Positions 17,201 to 17,820 of a stretch of 17,820 bases of DNA are shown piece after piece. Position numbers and translations under genes: made by a program. Below the pieces are notes generated by a model, which saw only the letters and a program-made list of their open reading frames with translations, was not told the DNA's origin and made no database searches. The DNA lies in contig CAVFRF010000090.1 in the NCBI GenBank assembly GCA_963624975.1, positions 1-17,820 on the forward strand, written 5' to 3'. Position 1 is the first letter of the stretch. Every line of letters starts with the position of its first letter. This DNA is from CAVLCC01 sp963624975 (GTDB lineage Bacteria; Actinomycetota; Coriobacteriia; Coriobacteriales; CADBOM01).

Positions 17201-17820
17201 CGCCGCTATACGCGGGGCTTTCCTCGGTGGGCTTGGAGCCGTCCATCGTGTAGCGGATGGTCGCGCCGTCGGTAGCGCACGCAAGGGTAAACGTCTGGGC
17301 GGTCGCATAGGTGCCCTCCGCCAGCGAAGACGTCGGGGTGGCCACGTTTGCGCCGTTGATGGCGTACCGGTATTCCGCAACGTCGCTCGGGGCAGCATTT
17401 TCGCAATACGCGCGGACCTTCAGCGTTGCGGACCTGCAGATGCTGATGGCCTCGTCGCCGTATTGCTTGCTCGCCTTGGTCGGCTCGCTGCCGTCGGTCG
17501 TGTAGTAGATGTCCGCGTCCTCGGTGCTGCAGCTAAGCTCCACTTCCAAGGCGCTGCTGTAGCTGCCCGACTCCACGCTGGCCTTCGGAGCTGCGACCTT
17601 CTCGGCGGCGGCGACCTTCACCTTTGCAGAAACGGTCTTGGGCGCGTCGGCGGTGTCGGTGCCCTCCGGATATGTGACCGTTCCCGTTAGCGTGAACTCC
17701 TGGGCGCTGAAGTTCTCGGGGTTGAAGCCCTCGAGCTTGTTCCACTCCACGTCGACCATTTCGGTTTCCTTGCACTTGTACGTCGCCAGGACCTCGTCGG
17801 CCAGGCCCCAGTTCTCGTAG
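14274..17820 (-). CDS. Large repeat-containing cell-surface protein (5' end outside window)
   Basis: The minus-strand frame stays open to the right edge, so the visible 1181 or so residues are the C-terminal part of a longer protein. Residue numbers here count from the Met at 17759. An Ig-like segment (VDVEWNKLEGF...FTLTGTVTYPEG) ends near 50. Eight chitobiase-C-terminal-like repeats (about 55-728) follow, each with an IRYTTDGSEPT-type core. Then come five Listeria-Bacteroides (Flg_new) repeats (about 729-1091), each ending in a LYAHW-type strand, and a Pro/Gly/Asn-rich linker. The protein ends with FAKTGD, a hydrophobic segment (about 1127-1150) and SRRRKG, a wall-sorting signal. No enzyme domain is visible. 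The repeats suggest an exposed stalk or adhesin; the ligand is unknown. It is a separate transcription unit upstream of the pyr promoter. Confidence 0.9.
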   Translation of the reverse strand, partial: YENWGLADEVLATYKCKETEMVDVEWNKLEGFNPENFSAQEFTLTGTVTYPEGTDTADAPKTVSAKVKVAAAEKVAAPKASVESGSYSSALEVELSCSTEDADIYYTTDGSEPTKASKQYGDEAISICRSATLKVRAYCENAAPSDVAEYRYAINGANVATPTSSLAEGTYATAQTFTLACATDGATIRYTMDGSKPTEESPAYSGETIGVDSNTRLRMRAFKDGMIASDIAEYMYKVGTQSVEAPRASVDSGTYKKVLSVELACDTEGATIRYTTDGSNPTAQSAAYDGSPIKIYDTTLLKICAYKDGMYESPVMGYVYNVSVPQVETPLSDLESGTYNFDAQPHPYCNTDGVRIYYTLDGTEPTEKSAEYIDGQTTISIQETTTLKIRAFRDGMKPSDVGTYEYTIAYPQDETPVASVPSGTYAKTQTVELSCDTEGAIIRYTLDGTEPTVDSERYTGPLTISKTTTVKAKAFEGYNPSDVVTFEYKIERETVATPTASDASGVYSQPFKVTLSCATGGATIRYTTDGTEPTEKSAEYTGVPFKFEEWGTTTTIKARAFCDECIDSEVATFTYTLKRETLPEPSASPESGIYENPQRVTLSCSDPDVQIRYTVDGRQPSTTSTIYTGPLDISSSMTLKIMATKGSAISDVVTYDYNIVNAKVSTPYTPIQSGTYADPLNIHLFTLTEGATIRYTLDGTDPTAESQLYRGWPIKITESTTLKIRAFCDEMADSDIATYEYVIGSEPAATYTVKFDSAGGSAVESQSIAEGLAADEPEAPTQAGFAFDYWATADGKQYNFATPVTADITLYAHWSVSGKSVTAHTVRFDTGEGSAVPSQSVAEGSTVAHPANPTLDGSTFEGWITDSGAAYDFATPVTSSFTLYAKWSAGGEDALSHLVTFDSAGGTDVDSQAIAAGGKVVEPAAPTLDGFTFDYWSRADGSKHDFDSTVKSDFTLYAHWKANGGDQSTTAHLVTFDVAGGTSVDSQTVVDGGVVAQPATPRQEGFKFAYWATADGRQYDFATPVTADITLYAQWTADGKDSPANLVIFDSNGGSYVDAQTIAAGGLATRPEDPTRDGYTFAGWTLDGEEYDFDAPVSSNITLVAQWNENPAPVPDPEPSPNPGGDNGNGNGQSAAKGDFAKTGDPAVSALAVIAIAALVGFGALAVAVLGSRRRKGCHRE
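14277..14402 (-). other. C-terminal cell-wall sorting signal
   Basis: The motif FAKTGD is followed by about 24 hydrophobic residues (AVSALAVIAIAALVGFG...) and the basic tail SRRRKGCHRE. This is the three-part layout of a sortase substrate. The motif is xAKTG, not LPxTG, so Ala stands where Pro is usual. No sortase gene is in the window. Confidence 0.7.
14487..15575 (-). repeat. Five tandem Listeria-Bacteroides (Flg_new) repeats
   Basis: Each unit of about 70-74 residues has V-F-D-S-A-G-G-type opening, a P-x-x-P-T-x-D/E-G-F/Y turn, a WATADG-type middle and a final TLYAHW-type strand. Units begin near residues 731, 803, 877, 951 and 1025. The family is a small beta-grasp-like fold common on surface proteins of gut bacteria. 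Confidence 0.85.
15576..17597 (-). repeat. Eight tandem chitobiase-C-terminal-like repeats
   Basis: Units of 80-88 residues start near 17597, 17348, 17093, 16844, 16589, 16349, 16085 and 15836. Each has an S/EGTY-type opening, a VELSC-type strand, a core such as IRYTLDGTEPT, a YTG-type turn and a closing TLKIRAF...SDVATYEY-type segment. The first seven carry a Cys in the same strand; the eighth (LFTLTEGA) does not. Confidence 0.85.

Noticed and set aside
14487..17597. CRISPR-like periodicity
   Set aside because: The periodic units are protein repeats within one open frame, about 210-265 bases long and diverged in sequence, with no identical short repeats and spacers.
14283..17690. Very long plus-strand open frame opposite the surface protein, and a similar one opposite carB (7352-9739)
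   Set aside because: High-GC coding DNA leaves long open frames on the opposite strand. The products are Arg/His/Leu/Val-rich with no known motifs, while the minus-strand frames encode clear conserved families.

Overview
This window is about 17.8 kb of high-GC bacterial DNA. Nearly all genes lie on the minus strand, so biological order runs from high to low coordinates. An actinobacterial integration host factor gene (mihF) linked to gmk and rpoZ points to Actinobacteria. The large Cys-containing surface protein, with Listeria-Bacteroides repeats and a KTGD-type sorting signal, suggests a Coriobacteriia gut or oral lineage. The class assignment is inference; the individual gene identities are mostly secure.

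Layout, in transcription order. (1) 17820-14274: a very large cell-surface protein whose 5' end lies outside the window. It has eight chitobiase-C-terminal-like repeats, five Listeria-Bacteroides (Flg_new) repeats, a Pro/Gly/Asn linker and a C-terminal wall-sorting signal, followed by a strong hairpin. (2) 14190-13942: the pyr leader RNA. It has a PyrR-binding-loop candidate, an antiterminator, an intrinsic terminator, a second strong hairpin and a possible Shine-Dalgarno-masking stem. (3) 13941-3107: pyrR-pyrB-pyrC-carA-carB-pyrK-pyrD-pyrF-pyrE, a complete route from bicarbonate and glutamine to UMP. The order is that of the Bacillus pyr operon without the uracil permease gene pyrP. Most junctions overlap by 1-17 nt. 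(4) 3092-426: a probable internal promoter, then mihF-gmk-rpoZ-thiI, with 1-nt gaps at mihF/gmk and rpoZ/thiI. (5) 425-58: an AT-rich intergenic stretch with four copies of a roughly 25-nt repeat, facing the last 18 codons of an unidentified plus-strand gene.

Functionally, the pyr operon makes UMP and the next cluster carries guanylate kinase and the RNA polymerase omega subunit, so nucleotide supply and transcription sit side by side. The leader contains the three mutually exclusive structures expected of PyrR attenuation: UMP-bound PyrR would stabilise the anti-antiterminator and so permit termination.

I see no CRISPR array, transposase, rRNA or tRNA, and no unmistakably new multi-gene system. 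The most interesting signals are the RNA architecture of the pyr and mihF leaders, the intergenic repeat family, low-complexity or lineage-type insertions in several housekeeping enzymes, the altered PP-loop of ThiI, and the regular Cys spacing in the surface protein.
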